64,000 nucleotides of DNA from Streptomyces toxytricini (GTDB taxonomy: Bacteria; Actinomycetota; Actinomycetes; Streptomycetales; Streptomycetaceae). Below are positions 55,401 to 63,555 of the stretch, piece after piece. The translations under genes and the position numbers were made by a program. The first letter of the stretch is position 1; every line of letters starts with the position of its first letter. The stretch covers positions 201,778-265,777 of the forward strand of contig NZ_BMTY01000003.1 of assembly GCF_014649915.1 (NCBI RefSeq), in the 5' to 3' direction. The notes beneath the pieces were generated by a model. That model was not told the DNA's origin. It made no database searches and saw nothing but the letters and a program-made list of their open reading frames with translations.

Positions 55401-55988
55401 TCACCGCGGGGGTCCGGCGAGCAGCCGCTTGCGGTGGCGGCTGCGGCGGAAGGCGGTGACGAGGACGGCGGCGGCGCAGGCGGTGAGGCCGAGGACGACG
55501 AGGGCGACTGCCAGGGCCAGCCGGCCGGCCAGCGCGACGTAGCCTCCGGAGTCTCCGATGGCATACGCGGACTGCGCGTCGGACGTGCAGGTGATCCGGT
55601 GGTCGCCCGCCCGCCGCACGTCGATGGTGTGGAGCGGGTTCCAGGTCTCGTCCCGGGTGAGGAACACGTCGACGCCCGGCTCGCCGAGGCCGGGGTCGCC
55701 CGGTCCGGTGATGCTGCATTCCGGGTCGGCGGCCGGGCCGAACTCCCGGTCCTTGATCCAGACGGCCTTGTCGCTGCCCGGTTCGAGCCGGAGGGTGACG
55801 ACGTCGCCGTCGGCGAACGGGCGGCCGGTGTCGACCGAGCCGGTCGCGCCGTCGAGCCGGAACGCGCCGATGAGCAGGCCGGTCACGACCAGCACGACGG
55901 CGGTCACGCCCGCCGCGGCGTACCAGCGGCGGCCGGGCCGCAGTGCGTCCGCCGGTATGTGCGGCGGCGGGGAGGGCTGCACGGGCAC
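55401..55988 (-). CDS. Membrane protein with extracytoplasmic domain and two flanking helices
   Basis: A 195-residue protein with a hydrophobic segment at about residues 22-45 (AAAGVTAVVLVVTGLLIGAF) and another near residues 153-180 (ALAVALVVLGLTACAAAVLV). The ~105 residues between contain two cysteines (DPECSITG and RITCTSD) and look like a small secreted beta domain held at both ends. The tail is Arg/Lys-rich and cytosolic. It is the last gene of a leftward run starting at 57725, 4 bp after the TetR stop. Function unknown. Confidence 0.7.
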   Translation of the reverse strand: MPVQPSPPPHIPADALRPGRRWYAAAGVTAVVLVVTGLLIGAFRLDGATGSVDTGRPFADGDVVTLRLEPGSDKAVWIKDREFGPAADPECSITGPGDPGLGEPGVDVFLTRDETWNPLHTIDVRRAGDHRITCTSDAQSAYAIGDSGGYVALAGRLALAVALVVLGLTACAAAVLVTAFRRSRHRKRLLAGPPR

Positions 55989-55992
55989 GGGC

Positions 55993-56805
55993 CTACCGCT
56001 CCGACCGGCCGAGCCGCGTGCGGCGGGGCTTCGCGGGCTCCGGGGCGGCGGCCTCGGCCTCCGCCTCGGCCTCCGGCTGGGGGTCGGGGTCGGGGTCCGA
56101 GGCGCGCTTGCCCCGGGAGACGGCCGTCTGCGCCATGCCGGGCAGGAAGTCCGCGAACAGCTCGTGCAGTTCCCGTACGAGCGGGCGCAGCACCCGGAAG
56201 CGGGCCAGGACTATGCCCCGCGTCGTGAGCTGCGCGCCGCGCTCGGCGAGCCGGCGGGTCTTGACGCTGCCCGGCGAGCGGTCGAAGACCCAGTACAGGA
56301 CGAGCCCCATCTGCGAGAGCCACATCAGCTCGGGCAGGACGTCGGCCAGTTCGTCCGGGACCTTGGTCTTCGCGCCGGCCAGCACCTCGCGGTGCATGTC
56401 GATCGCGGCCCGGCGGGCGGGCTCGGACTCGGGGGAGAAGGGGCTGAGCGGGCTCTCCGGGTCCGCCGCGTTCTTGAAGAACTGGGAGGCGAACTCGTGG
56501 TAGGGCTCGGCGACGTCGAGCCAGCTCGTCAGCACGCCCGCGAGCCGCTTCTGCAGGTCGGTCTCCCGGTCCAGGATGGGCCGGACCGCCGCCTGGTGGG
56601 CGGCGCCGATCCGGTCGTAGAAGCCCTGGACCAGGTGTTCCTTCGACTCGTAGTAGTAGTAGGCGTTGCCGACCGATACTCCCGCCTCCTTGGCGATGGC
56701 CCGCATGGTCGTCTTGTCGAACCCGCGCTCCTGGAAGAGGCGGAGCGCGGTTTCGAGGATGAGCGTGCGGGTCTGCTCGCTCTTGGGAGCCTTCTGATCA
56801 GTCAC
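55993..56805 (-). CDS. TetR/AcrR family transcriptional regulator
   Basis: A 270-residue regulator. The N-terminal HTH is canonical: QTRTLILETALRLFQERGFD, TTMRAIAKEAGVSVGNAYYY. The ligand-binding domain is helical and ends in a Pro/Glu/Ala-rich tail (PDPDPQPEAEAEAEAAAPEP). GTG 56805 lies 11 bp after the DCC-family gene. The promoter of this operon, 900 bp upstream, has two TTGAAC-NN-GTTCAA palindromes placed as TetR operators, so autoregulation through the operon promoter is likely. The ligand is unknown. Confidence 0.9.
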   Translation of the reverse strand: MTDQKAPKSEQTRTLILETALRLFQERGFDKTTMRAIAKEAGVSVGNAYYYYESKEHLVQGFYDRIGAAHQAAVRPILDRETDLQKRLAGVLTSWLDVAEPYHEFASQFFKNAADPESPLSPFSPESEPARRAAIDMHREVLAGAKTKVPDELADVLPELMWLSQMGLVLYWVFDRSPGSVKTRRLAERGAQLTTRGIVLARFRVLRPLVRELHELFADFLPGMAQTAVSRGKRASDPDPDPQPEAEAEAEAAAPEPAKPRRTRLGRSER

Positions 56806-56816
56806 GGTGTACGAGC

Positions 56817-57287
56817 CTATCGGGACGGCGGGCAGTGGTCTCCACAGGCGGCCCCCTGCGCATCCTCCGCCTCCTCCGCGGCGGTCTCGGCCGCGGAGGG
56901 GGCGCCGGGCTCCGTCCGCACGGCCTGCCGCCAGGCGGAGGCCGTGTACATGGCGCCACGGGCGAAGGGGCGGCCGGCCGGGGTGGCGAGCCATTCGGCC
57001 TTGGGCCGGTGTTCGGCGAGCGCCCACAGGCAGACGATGAAGGCGTCGGTGCCGGTCCACAGCTGTCCGGAGTCCCCGACGACGGTGATCTCACGGAGCG
57101 TTGCGGCGTGGTCGAGTGCGGGGTAGAGCCGCCGGGCCTCGTCGGAGCCGGCGGGGACGAGCCGCAGGGGGACGAGCCACTGCTGTCCGAGGAGCCAGTG
57201 CCGGATGTGCACGCACAGCGGGCAGTCGGCGTCGTAGAGGACCGTCAGCTGCCGGACGGGCGGGGCGTCCTGTGCTGCCGGGGCCAC
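56817..57287 (-). CDS. Thiol-disulfide oxidoreductase DCC family protein
   Basis: A 156-residue protein with the family signature: LTVLYDADCPLCVHIRHWLL carries the D-x-x-C-x-x-C redox motif right at the N-terminus. Residues of about 70-110 (TGTDAFIVCLWALAEHRPKAEWLA) match the DUF393/DCC C-terminal half. The C-terminal 30 residues are acidic and unique. It is flanked by a membrane protein (3-bp gap) and the TetR regulator (11-bp gap) in one operon. DCC proteins are presumed thioredoxin-like, but a defined partner is lacking. Confidence 0.85.
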   Translation of the reverse strand: MAPAAQDAPPVRQLTVLYDADCPLCVHIRHWLLGQQWLVPLRLVPAGSDEARRLYPALDHAATLREITVVGDSGQLWTGTDAFIVCLWALAEHRPKAEWLATPAGRPFARGAMYTASAWRQAVRTEPGAPSAAETAAEEAEDAQGAACGDHCPPSR

Positions 57288-57290
57288 CGG

Positions 57291-57725
57291 TCAGGCCCCG
57301 GCCGGCTTGGTCCAGCCCTGGGGGCCGGCGGCGGGTGCGGTCCACCCCTGGGGGGCGACGGGCGGGGTCTGGCGGCGCTCCATGATGCCGCGGCGCCGCA
57401 TCTTGTTCAGCACCCACACGTTGCCCAGGTGCATCGCGCCGAGGACCAGCAGGACGACCCCGAGCTTGACCGAGAGGGCCTCGAAGAGGGTGCGGGCGTC
57501 GGCGATGGTGTCGGCCGAGCGCAGGTAGAGGGTCACGAAGCCGATGTTGACGAGGTAGAAGCCGACGACCAGCAGGTGGTTCACGGCGTCGGCGAGCTTC
57601 TCGTTGCCGTGCAGGACGTCCGCGATGAAGATCCGCCCGTTGCGGCTGAGGGTGCGGGCGACCCAGATGGTGAGGCCGATGCTGATGAGCAGGTAGATGA
57701 CGTACGCGACGACGGTGAGGTCCAT
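57291..57725 (-). CDS. Small membrane protein heading the DCC-TetR operon
   Basis: A 144-residue protein with three hydrophobic segments (VVAYVIYLLISIGLTIWVAR, LLVVGFYLVNIGFVTLYL, LGVVLLVLGAMHLGNVWVL) and a C-terminal tail containing two PQGW repeats. Histidines in ADAVNHLLVVG and AMHLGNVW are near the membrane. The ATG at 57725 follows a run of G residues. It heads an operon with the DCC-family and TetR genes. The promoter carries paired palindromes. Function unknown, but it is the first product derepressed if the TetR is autoregulatory. Confidence 0.78.
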   Translation of the reverse strand: MDLTVVAYVIYLLISIGLTIWVARTLSRNGRIFIADVLHGNEKLADAVNHLLVVGFYLVNIGFVTLYLRSADTIADARTLFEALSVKLGVVLLVLGAMHLGNVWVLNKMRRRGIMERRQTPPVAPQGWTAPAAGPQGWTKPAGA

Positions 57726-57738
57726 GCCCTCGCCCCCC

Positions 57739-57752
57739 TTGAACGTGTTCAA
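57739..57752. promoter_or_regulatory. TetR-type operator 2 (perfect palindrome TTGAACGTGTTCAA)
   Basis: A perfect 14-bp palindrome between the -10 and the start codon of the 57725 gene. A second copy lies 45 bp away on the -35 side. Confidence 0.7.
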
Positions 57753-57768
57753 CTCGTTGGCAGGACTG

Positions 57769-57797
57769 ACTGTAGACCTCTTTTTGAACAGGTTCAA
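57769..57797 (-). promoter_or_regulatory. Promoter with embedded TetR-type operator 1
   Basis: On the minus strand TTGAAC (57797-57792) and TACAGT (57774-57769) are separated by 17 bp, a good -35/-10 pair. The -35 is part of the palindrome TTGAACCTGTTCAA (57784-57797), matching operator 2 at both arms, so repressor binding would occlude the promoter. Confidence 0.7.
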
Positions 57798-57849
57798 GCG
57801 AATGGGGGAGGGTGCACGCGGCGGGCTCGCGCCGAGCCCGCCGCGGTCA

Positions 57850-58629
57850 TCAGTGCCCGTGCCCGCCGAGGAAGTCCAGCAGCAGGGCGGTGGTCTCCTG
57901 CGGGCGCTCCAGCGACGGCAGGTGCCCCGCCCACGGCAGCTCAACGTGGCGGGCGCCGGGGATGCGGCGGGGGAGGGAGGCCGCGATCCCGCGGAAGTCC
58001 GGTACGTCGTGCGCGCCGCCGACCGCGAGGGTCCGTGCGGTGACCGCGCCGAGGTCGGCCTCGCGCGGGGGCAGCTCGTGGTCGCCCTCCGCCGACAGGG
58101 CGGTCTCGAAGCCGCGGCGCTGCATGGCGCGGACCAGGTCGCGCGTGCGGTCGTCGGCGGACGGGCCGAGCCAGGTGCGCACCATCAGCTCCACCGCCCC
58201 GTCGACGTCCCCCGCCTCCAGCAGCGCGTCCTCCAGGTCGCCGACCTCCCGCAGCCCGGGGCCGGGGACGTGGCCGGCGACGGCGGGGCACAGCAGGGCC
58301 AGGTCGGACACCCGGTCCGGGTGCAGCGCGGCGACCTGCAGGGCGACCAGGCCGCCGTACGAGGAGCCGACGAGGGCGGCGCGCCCGATGCCGAGTGCGT
58401 CGAGCAGGGCGAGGACGTCGTCCTCGTCGCGGTAGGGGGCGGTGGCCGGCGGCGAGTCGCCGCAGGTGCGGAAGTCCATCCGGACGACCCGGAACCCGGC
58501 GGCGGCGAGCGGCTCCCACTGCGGCTGCCACATCCGGCGGTCGCAGACGGAGGAGTGCAGCAGGACCAGCGGGGGGCCGTCGGCCGGGCCGGCGGTGTCA
58601 TGGGCGGGAAGAGTGTCGATCACGGCCAC
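57850..58629 (-). CDS. Alpha/beta fold hydrolase
   Basis: A 259-residue hydrolase. LVLLHSSVCDRRMWQPQWEP supplies the oxyanion motif; LVGSSYGGLVALQVAAL is the nucleophile elbow (GxSxG). The acid is probably in LAVGGAHDVPDF and the histidine in ELPWAGHLPSLERP. It resembles 3-oxoadipate enol-lactonase and haloalkane-dehalogenase-type enzymes, but specificity cannot be told. GTG 58629 gives the typical short N-terminus before the first strand. It lies upstream of the TetR operon on the same strand, separated by the operator region. Confidence 0.82.
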   Translation of the reverse strand: MAVIDTLPAHDTAGPADGPPLVLLHSSVCDRRMWQPQWEPLAAAGFRVVRMDFRTCGDSPPATAPYRDEDDVLALLDALGIGRAALVGSSYGGLVALQVAALHPDRVSDLALLCPAVAGHVPGPGLREVGDLEDALLEAGDVDGAVELMVRTWLGPSADDRTRDLVRAMQRRGFETALSAEGDHELPPREADLGAVTARTLAVGGAHDVPDFRGIAASLPRRIPGARHVELPWAGHLPSLERPQETTALLLDFLGGHGH

Positions 58630-58733
58630 ATCCTGGCCGACCGGGCCCGCCCCCGCGCTCCGGTTTTCCGCGCCCCCGGAAGCGCCCGCCCCCGCCCCCC
58701 CGCTGCCGTCCTCCGCCCCCCGCCGCCGGGACG

Positions 58734-59285
58734 TCAGATGCTCAGCGAGCGGGCCTGGTTCACCATGCTCATGACCCAGTGGAAGGTGTTCTGGTCCGTC
58801 GCCGGGATCATCGTGGAGTGGTGGCGGCCGCCGCTGGTGACGGTGACCTGGATGAACCCGGTGGTGACTTTCTCCTTCATCAGCAGGAACAGCAGCCCCA
58901 GCAGGCAGAAGATGAAGAACACGATGGCCAGCACGACGGCGTGCGTCGGCATCTTCGTCTCGGTGCGGGAGAAGTCCGTCGCGTTCCACATCGCGCCCCG
59001 CAGCGGCATCGTGCCCGAGGGGGTGATGACCTGGTCGCCGGCGATGGTGATGTCACCGATCGTCAGGCCCCCGCCGCCCGCGCCCGCCCCCGCGACGGGC
59101 GCGGCCGGGTAGGCAGGGACGGGGGCCGGCGGCACCGCCGGGGGATGGGCGGGCGAGGGGATGCCCGCCCCGCCGACGGTCGGCTGGTAGGCCGGCGGCG
59201 CCGGGTACGGCTGCGGGTACCCGTAACTCGGGCCGCCGTAGGCTCCGTTGCCGCCCGGGTGGGGATGCGGATGCTGGTCACTCAT
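58734..59285 (-). CDS. Proline-rich single-pass membrane protein
   Basis: A 183-residue protein. The first ~75 residues are Pro/Tyr/Gly/Ala-rich (GYPQPYPAPPAYQPTVGG). A short beta-like segment (LTIGDITIAGDQVITPSGTM) follows, then a strong hydrophobic helix (AVVLAIVFFIFCLLGLLFLL) and a C-terminal domain of about 45 residues (VTTGFIQVTVTSGGRHHSTM). The build suggests an envelope protein with a small folded domain on either side of the membrane; I do not recognise a function. Downstream of the sdh operon terminator. Confidence 0.7.
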   Translation of the reverse strand: MSDQHPHPHPGGNGAYGGPSYGYPQPYPAPPAYQPTVGGAGIPSPAHPPAVPPAPVPAYPAAPVAGAGAGGGGLTIGDITIAGDQVITPSGTMPLRGAMWNATDFSRTETKMPTHAVVLAIVFFIFCLLGLLFLLMKEKVTTGFIQVTVTSGGRHHSTMIPATDQNTFHWVMSMVNQARSLSI

Positions 59286-59355
59286 GCGGCCGATCCTCGC
59301 ACAGAAGCGGCCGCCCGCCCCCGGCCCGGGCGGAATCTCCCTCCGCCGGGAAACG

Positions 59356-59402
59356 CCGCGGGGGCGCCGCTCCGGTCGTCGACCGGGGCGGCGCCCCCGC
59401 GG
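59356..59402 (-). terminator. Terminator of the sdhCDAB operon
   Basis: A 22-bp stem with one G-T pair (59356-59377 with 59381-59402) and a 3-nt loop lies 22 bp after the sdhB stop on the minus strand. Confidence 0.8.
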
Positions 59403-59424
59403 GTGGTGCGTGCGGCCCGAGGGC

Positions 59425-60186
59425 TCAGAAGCGGCGCGTGATCAGGGCGCGCTTGACTTCCTGGATCGCCTTCGTGACCTCGATGCCGCGCGGGCAGGCG
59501 TCCGTGCAGTTGAACGTGGTGCGGCAGCGCCACACGCCGTCCTTGTCGTTCAGGATCTCCAGCCGCTGCTCGCCGGCCTCGTCACGCGAGTCGAAGATGA
59601 AGCGGTGCGCGTTGACGATCGCCGCCGGGCCGAAGTACTGGCCGTCGTTCCAGAACACCGGGCACGAGGACGTGCACGCGGCGCACAGGATGCACTTGGT
59701 GGTGTCGTCGAAGCGCTCGCGGTCCTCGGCGGACTGCAGGCGCTCGCGGGTCGGCTCGTTGCCCTTGGTGACCAGGAACGGCATGACGTCCCGGTACGCC
59801 TGGAAGAAGGGCTCCATGTCGACCACGAGGTCCTTCATCACGGTCAGGCCCTTGATGGCCTCGACGGTGATGGGCTTCTCCGGGTTGATGTCCTTGATCA
59901 GCGTCTTGCAGGCGAGCCTGTTCTTGCCGTTGATCCGCATCGCGTCGGAGCCGCAGATGCCGTGCGCGCAGGAGCGGCGGAAGGTGAGCGTGCCGTCCAG
60001 GTTCCACTTGATCTTGTGGAGACCGTCGAGCACGCGCTCCTTCGGGTCGATCTCGATCTGGAAGTCCTGCCACTCCGCCTGGTCGGAGACCTCGGGGTTG
60101 AAGCGGCGGATCCGGAAGGTGACCGTGATGTACGGGGAGTCGGCGGAGCCCGCCTCCTCCTTCTTCAGAAGGGTCGGGGTGGCCAT
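59425..60186 (-). CDS. sdhB: Succinate dehydrogenase iron-sulfur subunit
   Basis: Passes electrons from SdhA flavin to quinone. The 253-residue protein has the [2Fe-2S] ligands in SCAHGICGSDAMRINGKNRL followed by AC, the [4Fe-4S] set in KCILCAACTSSCPVFWND and the [3Fe-4S] set in TTFNCTDACPRGIEVTKAI. The first motif uses Asp at the usual Cys/Asp position, as in E. coli SdhB. ATG at 60186 shares its last base with the sdhA stop (ATGA-type 1-bp overlap). Last gene of sdhCDAB. Confidence 0.97.
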   Translation of the reverse strand: MATPTLLKKEEAGSADSPYITVTFRIRRFNPEVSDQAEWQDFQIEIDPKERVLDGLHKIKWNLDGTLTFRRSCAHGICGSDAMRINGKNRLACKTLIKDINPEKPITVEAIKGLTVMKDLVVDMEPFFQAYRDVMPFLVTKGNEPTRERLQSAEDRERFDDTTKCILCAACTSSCPVFWNDGQYFGPAAIVNAHRFIFDSRDEAGEQRLEILNDKDGVWRCRTTFNCTDACPRGIEVTKAIQEVKRALITRRF

Positions 60187-61940
60187 CAGTACTTACGCTC
60201 CATCGGCTGGTAGCGGGTGGTGACGACGGGCTTGTAGTCGAGCCGGACGGAGTCCTTGCCGTCGGCCGCCACCTCGCGGTACGCCATGGTGTGGCGCATG
60301 AAGTTGACGTCGTCGCGGTTCGGGTAGTCCTCGCGGTAGTGGCCGCCGCGGGACTCCTTGCGGGCCAGGGCCGAGACGGCCATGACCTCGGCCAGGTCGA
60401 GCAGGTTGCCCAGCTCGATGGCCTCCAGCAGGTCCGTGTTGAACCGCTTGCCCTTGTCCTGGATCGAGACGTTCTTGTAGCGCTCGCGCAGCTCCGCGAT
60501 CTTCTCGACCGCCGTCTTGATGGTCTGCTCCGTGCGGAACACCGACACGTTCGCGTCCATCGTCTCCTGGAGCTCGTTGCGCAGGTCCGCGACCCGCTCC
60601 GTGCCCGTGGAGTTCCGCAGCCGCTCGACGAGGTCGACCACCAGCCCGGCCGGGTTCTCCGGCAGCTCGACGTAGTCGTTCTCGGCGGCGTACTTCGCCG
60701 CGGCGATGCCGGACCGCTTGCCGAAGACGTTGATGTCCAGCAGCGAGTTGGTGCCCAGGCGGTTCGCGCCGTGCACCGACACGCACGCGACCTCGCCGGC
60801 CGCGTACAGGCCGGGGACGACGGTGGTGTTGTCGGCCAGGACCTCGCCCTCGACGTTGGTCGGGATGCCGCCCATGGCGTAGTGCGCGGTCGGCTGGATC
60901 GGGATCGGGTCCGTGTAGGGCTCGATGCCGAGGTACGTGCGCGCGAACTCGGTGATGTCGGGCAGCTTGGCGTCCAGCTGCTCCGGCGGCAGGTGCGTCA
61001 GGTCCAGGTACACGTGGTCGCCCTCGGGGCCGCAGCCGCGGCCCTCGCGGATCTCCGTGTAGATGGAGCGCGAGACGACGTCACGGGACGCGAGGTCCTT
61101 CATGACCGGCGCGTACTTCTCCATGAAGCGCTCGCCGTCCTTGTTGCGGAGGATGCCGCCCTCGCCGCGGGCGCCCTCCGTCAGCAGGATGCCCATGCGC
61201 CAGATGCCCGTCGGGTGGAACTGGAAGAACTCCATGTCCTCCAGCGGCAGGCCGCGCCGGTAGCAGGCCGCCTGGCCGTCACCGGTGAGGGTGTGCGCGT
61301 TGGAGGTCACCTTGAAGAACTTGCCGTTGCCGCCGGAGGCGTAGATGACGGCCTTCGCCTGGAAGACGTGGATCTCGCCGGTGGCCAGCTCGTACGCGAC
61401 GACGCCGGCGGACCTCTTGACGCCGTCGACCTCGGTGATCAGCTGGTCCAGGACGTAGAACTCGTTGAAGAACTCCACGCCCTCCTTGACGCAGTTCTGG
61501 TACAGCGTCTGGAGGATCATGTGGCCGGTGCGGTCCGCGGCGTAGCAGGACCGGCGGACCGGCGCCTCGCCGTGGTTGCGGGAGTGGCCGCCGAAGCGGC
61601 GCTGGTCGATGGTGCCGTTCGGGGTGCGGTTGAACGGCAGGCCCATCTTCTCCAGGTCGAGGACGGCGTCGATGGCCTCCTTCGCCAGGATCTCGGCGGC
61701 GTCCTGGTCGACCAGGTAGTCACCGCCCTTGACGGTGTCGAAGGTGTGCCACTCCCAGTTGTCCTCCTCCACGTTCGCCAGCGCGGCGGCCATGCCGCCC
61801 TGCGCGGCGCCCGTGTGGGAGCGGGTGGGGTAGAGCTTCGTCAGGACCGCGGTGCGGCTGCGCTTCGTCGCCTCGATGGCGGCGCGCATGCCCGCGCCGC
61901 CGGCGCCGACGATGACGGTGTCGTACTTGTGGATCTTCAT
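60186..61940 (-). CDS. sdhA: Succinate dehydrogenase flavoprotein subunit
   Basis: Oxidises succinate to fumarate with covalently bound FAD. The 584-residue protein starts YDTVIVGAGGAGMRAAIEAT (FAD site). The covalent FAD histidine lies in TRSHTGAAQGGMAAAL, the substrate-site region in GHSRNHGEAPVRRSCYAADR, and the capping-domain motif in HYAMGGIPTNVEG with ANRLGTNSLLDINVFGKRSG. Its C-terminus ends in RYQPMERKY. It lies between the membrane anchor genes and sdhB in the standard order. Encodes the largest protein of the operon. Confidence 0.98.
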   Translation of the reverse strand: MKIHKYDTVIVGAGGAGMRAAIEATKRSRTAVLTKLYPTRSHTGAAQGGMAAALANVEEDNWEWHTFDTVKGGDYLVDQDAAEILAKEAIDAVLDLEKMGLPFNRTPNGTIDQRRFGGHSRNHGEAPVRRSCYAADRTGHMILQTLYQNCVKEGVEFFNEFYVLDQLITEVDGVKRSAGVVAYELATGEIHVFQAKAVIYASGGNGKFFKVTSNAHTLTGDGQAACYRRGLPLEDMEFFQFHPTGIWRMGILLTEGARGEGGILRNKDGERFMEKYAPVMKDLASRDVVSRSIYTEIREGRGCGPEGDHVYLDLTHLPPEQLDAKLPDITEFARTYLGIEPYTDPIPIQPTAHYAMGGIPTNVEGEVLADNTTVVPGLYAAGEVACVSVHGANRLGTNSLLDINVFGKRSGIAAAKYAAENDYVELPENPAGLVVDLVERLRNSTGTERVADLRNELQETMDANVSVFRTEQTIKTAVEKIAELRERYKNVSIQDKGKRFNTDLLEAIELGNLLDLAEVMAVSALARKESRGGHYREDYPNRDDVNFMRHTMAYREVAADGKDSVRLDYKPVVTTRYQPMERKY

Positions 61941-61967
61941 GGGATGTTGTCGCCTCAGCCCCGTTGC

Positions 61968-62450
61968 CTAGCGGATGTTCGGGTCGAAGGTGAAGATCAC
62001 CAGCGTGCCCAGGAGGATGGTGAACACCGTGGCGGTGTACAGCAGGCCCTTCAGCCACAGGCGCGTGTTCGCGCGCTCCGCGTAGTCGTTGATCACGGTA
62101 CGCAGACCGTTGGCCCCGTGCAGCATGGCCAGCCACAGCATCAGCAGGTCCCAGACCTGCCAGAACGGGGACGCCCAGCGGCCCGCCACGAAGGCGAAGC
62201 CGATCTTGGACACGCCGCCGTCCAGCACCAGCTGGATCAGGAGGTGGCCGATGACCAGGACGACGAGGACGATGCCCGAGAGGCGCATGAAGAGCCACGC
62301 GGCCATCTCGAAGTTGCCGCGCGTCGAGCGCGGCGTCTTCCCGGTGCGCTTGCGCGGGGCCTCGATGTACGGAGCCGGGTTGTCGACGTCGTAGAGGCTC
62401 ACGCCCTCCACGTCGCCGATGGCCTTGGCGGAAGAAGTGTCAGAGGACAT
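61968..62450 (-). CDS. sdhD: Succinate dehydrogenase hydrophobic membrane anchor subunit
   Basis: A 160-residue membrane anchor with three helices (FEMAAWLFMRLSGIVLVVLV, FWQVWDLLMLWLAMLHGANG, LLYTATVFTILLGTLVIF). A heme-ligand histidine is likely in VIGHLLIQL or MLHGANGLR. ATG 62450 is chosen because GGGAAG lies eight bases upstream. A GTG at 62459 overlaps the sdhC stop (GTGA) and would add three residues. With SdhC it forms the quinone site. Confidence 0.92.
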   Translation of the reverse strand: MSSDTSSAKAIGDVEGVSLYDVDNPAPYIEAPRKRTGKTPRSTRGNFEMAAWLFMRLSGIVLVVLVIGHLLIQLVLDGGVSKIGFAFVAGRWASPFWQVWDLLMLWLAMLHGANGLRTVINDYAERANTRLWLKGLLYTATVFTILLGTLVIFTFDPNIR

Positions 62451-62455
62451 GCGCG

Positions 62456-62836
62456 TCACTTCCCGAACAGTTCAGCGGCTGCGTGGCCGAGCACGGGGTA
62501 CAGGGCCCCGACCATCAGCACGAACCAGATGCCCATGACCCACCAGAGCATCGCCTTCTGGTGGCGGGGTCCCTTGGACCAGAAGTCCACAGCGATGACA
62601 CGGAGACCGTTGAGCGCGTGGAACAGGATGGCGGCGACGAGGCCGTACTCCAGCAGCGCGACGATCGGGGTCTTGTAAGTCGCCACGACGTCGTCGTACG
62701 CCTCGGGGGAGACGCGGACGAGAGCGGTGTCGAGGACGTGTACGAACAGGAAGAAGAAGATGAGGACGCCGGTGACTCGGTGAGCCACCCAGGACCACAT
62801 TCCTTCCCGGCCGCGGTACAGCGTTCCAGCCGGCAC
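62456..62836 (-). CDS. sdhC: Succinate dehydrogenase cytochrome b556 subunit
   Basis: A 126-residue cytochrome b subunit. MWSWVAHRVTGVLIFFFLFV carries the conserved Arg near the quinone site, HVLDTALVRVSPEAYD the loop, and AILFHALNGLRVIAVDFW the heme-histidine helix. Three membrane segments are visible. GTG 62836 gives the usual Streptomyces N-terminus (PAGTLYRGREG); the longer open frame upstream is not conserved-looking. It heads sdhCDAB; a TACGAT -10-like hexamer lies about 95 bp upstream on the minus strand. Confidence 0.93.
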   Translation of the reverse strand: MPAGTLYRGREGMWSWVAHRVTGVLIFFFLFVHVLDTALVRVSPEAYDDVVATYKTPIVALLEYGLVAAILFHALNGLRVIAVDFWSKGPRHQKAMLWWVMGIWFVLMVGALYPVLGHAAAELFGK

Positions 62837-62988
62837 GGAAAACCCTCCGGAAGCGGGGCGGGGGCCAGCCGGCTTCGTTGTCGGTCGGGCCCGGCCGGGT
62901 ACGGTCCACCGGCCCCGGACATCGTAGCGACGCTTTGTCGGTTCCTTCGCGCGGGGTCCGCCGGTGTGATCAAACAGGCACGGACGGC

Positions 62989-63555
62989 CTATCCCGCGCG
63001 GGCGAATCGCCCCGTTTCGGCGCCGGATACCCCCTCGCAGGAAGCGAGCCGGTCCGTCAGGTCGGCGAGCCGGGCCAGGGCCAGCCGGCGCAGCTCCTCC
63101 GCGGAGATCGCCCGCTCCTCCTCCACCTCCAGGCCCATCCGGCGGCGGATCGCCGCCATCAGCTGCCCGGCCCGCTCCTCCGGCGGGTGCCCGTCGAGGC
63201 AGATCACGAAGGAATGCCCGAACGTGCGCTCGTACTCCGCCCGGGCGGCGTCCAGCGCGAGGCGGGCCGCGTACGGCGCGCCGTCGGCCAGCTCCGCCGG
63301 CGGCTCCCCGGCCAGCGCCCCGACCAGATCGGAATCGGACAGGTCGTACGACGCCTCGTCGGCGGCGGCGCGCAGAGCGCCCGCATCCGGGTACGGTCGG
63401 TGCGCGGCCACCTGCTGCGCCCAGCGCGGGCTGCCGCAGCACTGGAGCAGCACCGCTTCGGCGAGCTCGGCGGGCAGGGTGTTGAACCGCGCCAGGCCGC
63501 GGTCGTCGAAGGGGACGGAGCTGCCGCGGGCCTGCGCCGGAAGGTGGCTCGACAG
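62989..63555 (-). CDS. 2-oxo-4-hydroxy-4-carboxy-5-ureidoimidazoline (OHCU) decarboxylase
   Basis: Third enzyme of uric acid breakdown, giving (S)-allantoin from OHCU. About 188 residues; FNTLPAELAEAVLLQCCGSP, VAAHRPYPDAGALRAAADEA (catalytic His region), GHSFVICLDGHPPEERAGQL and a C-terminal LRRLALARLADLT helix fit the family. The start is problematic: no ATG, GTG or TTG occurs in frame close to the conserved N-terminus. CTG at 63555, preceded by GAGGAG, is my preferred start; the next in-frame GTG is about 125 bp upstream. No other urate gene is in the window. The gene is upstream of, and on the same strand as, sdhC. Confidence 0.78.
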   Translation of the reverse strand: MSSHLPAQARGSSVPFDDRGLARFNTLPAELAEAVLLQCCGSPRWAQQVAAHRPYPDAGALRAAADEASYDLSDSDLVGALAGEPPAELADGAPYAARLALDAARAEYERTFGHSFVICLDGHPPEERAGQLMAAIRRRMGLEVEEERAISAEELRRLALARLADLTDRLASCEGVSGAETGRFARAG

